Shown: positions 59,122 through 64,000 of the stretch, in pieces
Position numbering within the stretch: position 1 is the first letter of the stretch
Layout: each line of letters opens with the position of its first letter
Assembly: GCA_024734555.1 (NCBI GenBank)
Contig: JANPWX010000449.1
Span: forward strand, 3,406,179 to 3,470,178
DNA: 64,000 nt
From: Trochalopteron elliotii
Lineage: Eukaryota > Chordata > Aves > Passeriformes > Leiothrichidae
Direction of reading: 5' to 3'
Notes under the pieces: generated by a model
What the model saw: only the letters and a program-made list of their open reading frames with translations
Database searches by the model: none
What the model was told of the DNA's origin: nothing
Program-made: the position numbers and the translations under genes

Positions 59122-59246
59122 GCACCTTAGGAGGGACTTCAGTCTTACCTCTGGGAGGTAGTTCTGTGCAGAAATAAAGAAACTAAGGCATCAAATACTT
59201 TTTTTTTTAAATCTGAGAATTCTGTTTGCTTCTGTGTGCCATAAAC

Positions 59247-59363
59247 ATGGCATATAGAAAAAACTTAATTCAACAGTATAAAGCATCAGAATGTCTCCAC
59301 ACAAGGCAATTAATTTATGTTAAATTTGATAACTCTGTACTCGTAACTAAGGCACCAGGCTGA
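59247..59363 (+). CDS. Upstream ORF (38 codons) in BIRC2 leader
   Basis: ATG at 59247 in the context AAACATGG (A at -3, G at +4) opens 38 codons beginning MAYRKNLIQQYK and ends at TGA 59361-59363, 875 bases before the main ATG. Human c-IAP1 translation is known to be controlled by an upstream ORF of a few tens of codons, so a counterpart in the bird gene is plausible. It exists only if the leader starts at 59030. I cannot judge sequence conservation from memory. Confidence 0.35.
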   Translation: MAYRKNLIQQYKASECLHTRQLIYVKFDNSVLVTKAPG

Positions 59364-60238
59364 AACTGATGTGCTCTGTTAATTTGGTGCTGACTTGTAG
59401 ACAAGCCTGGTGCTATCGCAGGTTTGTGAATAAAGAGAGCTCATCCTTGTCTGGGACAGTGTATAGGATTTGTTTCTCTAATAGCTGAATATTCTATACA
59501 TGTGGAGTATAAACTAACTTGTTTAGTCTTAACAACTTGTTACAACAATATGCAGAACTTGAGAGGTTTTTTTTTTGGAGTCCAGTCGTAGCAAATATAC
59601 AAGATCAGTATAGTAACATCAGTTCAGGGTCTCTTTTTTTTGTGTGCCCTTTGAACTTGATAAATCCTTCTTTTCAGCCTCATAGTGAGATTTTACAAAT
59701 GAAAATCTTTGTGTGTGTATAAGCTACATATTTATCAGCTTTCTAGGGTGAAATCTTGTCCTTAAATCACTTAACATATGTTCTGGATAAGAACAATGTG
59801 GTTTTAGTTGCCTCCCAATTTAGTTTCTTTATTGACAAAGGATTTTGATAAACCCGTTTGAGGTTTTTCCTCTTTTGATCCCACCTCCACGAGCCTGACA
59901 AATTGTTACTGCTCTCCTCTCTCCCAGATATACAGAACAAGTAAAGCATGTGATGCTTGTATGATTCAATGGAAATTGCTTTTCAACATGCTTTCTTCAG
60001 TTGTTAAAATGGGATGGAGAAGCTTCTGCGGTGAAAGCAGTTGCTAAACCAAGGTACAAGAACTTCCCAAATGTTTAAAGGCTGTTAAATCATCAGGTCA
60101 GTTCTATTCGTATGCACATTTGAAGTTACACTTTAAAGTATTTATTGCTTTTGTACAGGGGTTGTTCCAAATTGCCTTTAATGCACACAACTACCTCCCA
60201 GAGGAAGACTTGTCCCATTTTCCCCAAACCAGTCCATT

Positions 60239-63228
<2,990 letters not shown>

Positions 63229-64000
63229 GTATGTATATTAAAGCATGTTTTTAAACTTCGTCAGCATTTTACAAGCTTAATGATTGTGAATATCCAAGTT
63301 AGCTTTGGATAGCCAATTCTTAGATTTGTTTCCTAAAAGTTTAATCATTTTGATGTTGTGTTGACAAACTCCAAGGAAACACCTCTGAGAGATCTTGTTT
63401 TTTATTTTCTTTCTTTTTGTGCTAGCAGCTCATATTGAAATTTTTGGGTGTGCACACTTGGTTGCTGGGGTTTTTTTTTTTTGTTTCAGGGTTGGGTTAA
63501 GCAAAGCAAGTGTTGAGCTTGGTGGGACAGTTGCTAGAGGATGTCATGACTAGGCAGTTATGCAATTCCATCTCTAGGTAACCAGGTAAATGCTCTGAGC
63601 TGAGCAGCAGCAAAGGAAGAAGGTAGAACAAGCTGGTACAGTGAAGTCTTTCTAAGCTGGACTCTAGTTATGGTGGAAAAACCCACTCACCCTCTGGGAG
63701 TTCATGCTGTCCTAGTCCCTGCTGACTGAGGACAATGAGTCAGAATCCCATGTGTCTGGTGTTTACCAAATTAAATGCAAATTACAGATCAAGAGCTAGA
63801 ATAGAGCAATTGTTTGTACTATAAACTCTGACTTCCCTCCCCCACCCCTGGCTCACCCCCAGGCCATTTTTCAAGGCTGAAGGTAGAAATAACTGAGTAT
63901 AAAAAAAGCTGCCAGGACACAATGGCATTCTCAGTGGTTTCTCTGGATTTAACCTAGGTTTTTACAAAGGCCTGCCATGGATTCATGTTTCTCTTGGATT
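63229..64000 (+). other. BIRC2: BIRC2 intron after coding exon 4, runs off the window
   Basis: Starts with GTATGT and continues to the window end without another recognisable BIRC2 exon. The next expected protein segment (IIHFEPGE-like, leading to UBA) was not found. A T-rich run is at 63471-63482. Confidence 0.85.

Larger units (their letters stand above)
59030..60238 (+). other. BIRC2: Candidate BIRC2 5' UTR in the start-codon exon
   Basis: A strong acceptor (CTCTTTTTCTTCCTTACAG, AG at 59028-59029) opens a region that runs without an obvious donor to the BIRC2 start codon 1209 bases later. Human c-IAP1 mRNA has a leader of about 1.2 kb with an upstream ORF and an IRES, so the length fits. 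The alternative is a short leader starting after the acceptor TTTTGTACAG at 60149-60158. Both could be used. Sequence alone cannot decide. Confidence 0.45.

Overview
This is a vertebrate nuclear window from a bird: two protein-coding genes with long introns, abundant CR1 LINE fragments, AT-rich non-coding DNA and one GC-rich CpG island broken by an N gap. The coding exons are very close to chicken YAP1 and to the avian inhibitor-of-apoptosis gene (ITA/c-IAP1, BIRC2). A roughly 0.7 kb repeat at 17.9-18.6 kb resembles one I remember as common in songbird genomes. A passerine is therefore my best guess, but that is inference.

Layout. (1) 1-20212: the 3' half of YAP1 on the + strand, comprising the last five coding exons (human exons 5 to 9) separated by introns of 1.5 kb (5), 7.1 kb (6), 4.0 kb (7) and 0.6 kb (8). 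The first 6250 bases are the preceding intron. The exon that carries two alternative donors and the 48-nt cassette exon are both present, so the known YAP1 coiled-coil isoforms can be made. (2) 20213 to about 25.4 kb: YAP1 3' UTR and flank, with several AATAAA signals and an antisense CR1 insertion. (3) About 25.4-57.2 kb: an intergenic stretch with no convincing coding exon or RNA gene, holding several CR1 fragments, simple repeats and an LTR-like segment. (4) About 57.23-58.02 kb: a CpG island with a 362-base N gap, the likely promoter and first exon of the next gene. (5) 58.5-64.0 kb: a CR1 fragment, a probable long untranslated leader with two well-placed upstream ORFs, then four coding exons of BIRC2/c-IAP1 on the + strand. 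These encode BIR1, BIR2, BIR3 and the start of the linker. The UBA, CARD and RING exons lie beyond the right edge.

YAP1 encodes a Hippo-pathway transcription co-activator and BIRC2 an anti-apoptotic E3 ubiquitin ligase. Their adjacency is the conserved YAP1-BIRC2/3 block of human 11q22. Only one IAP gene is visible here and it sits directly next to YAP1, unlike the mammalian BIRC3-BIRC2 pair. I found no CRISPR array, operon or other prokaryote-type system, and nothing I would call a new biological system. The most interesting points are the conserved alternative splicing of YAP1 and the uORF-bearing leader of BIRC2.
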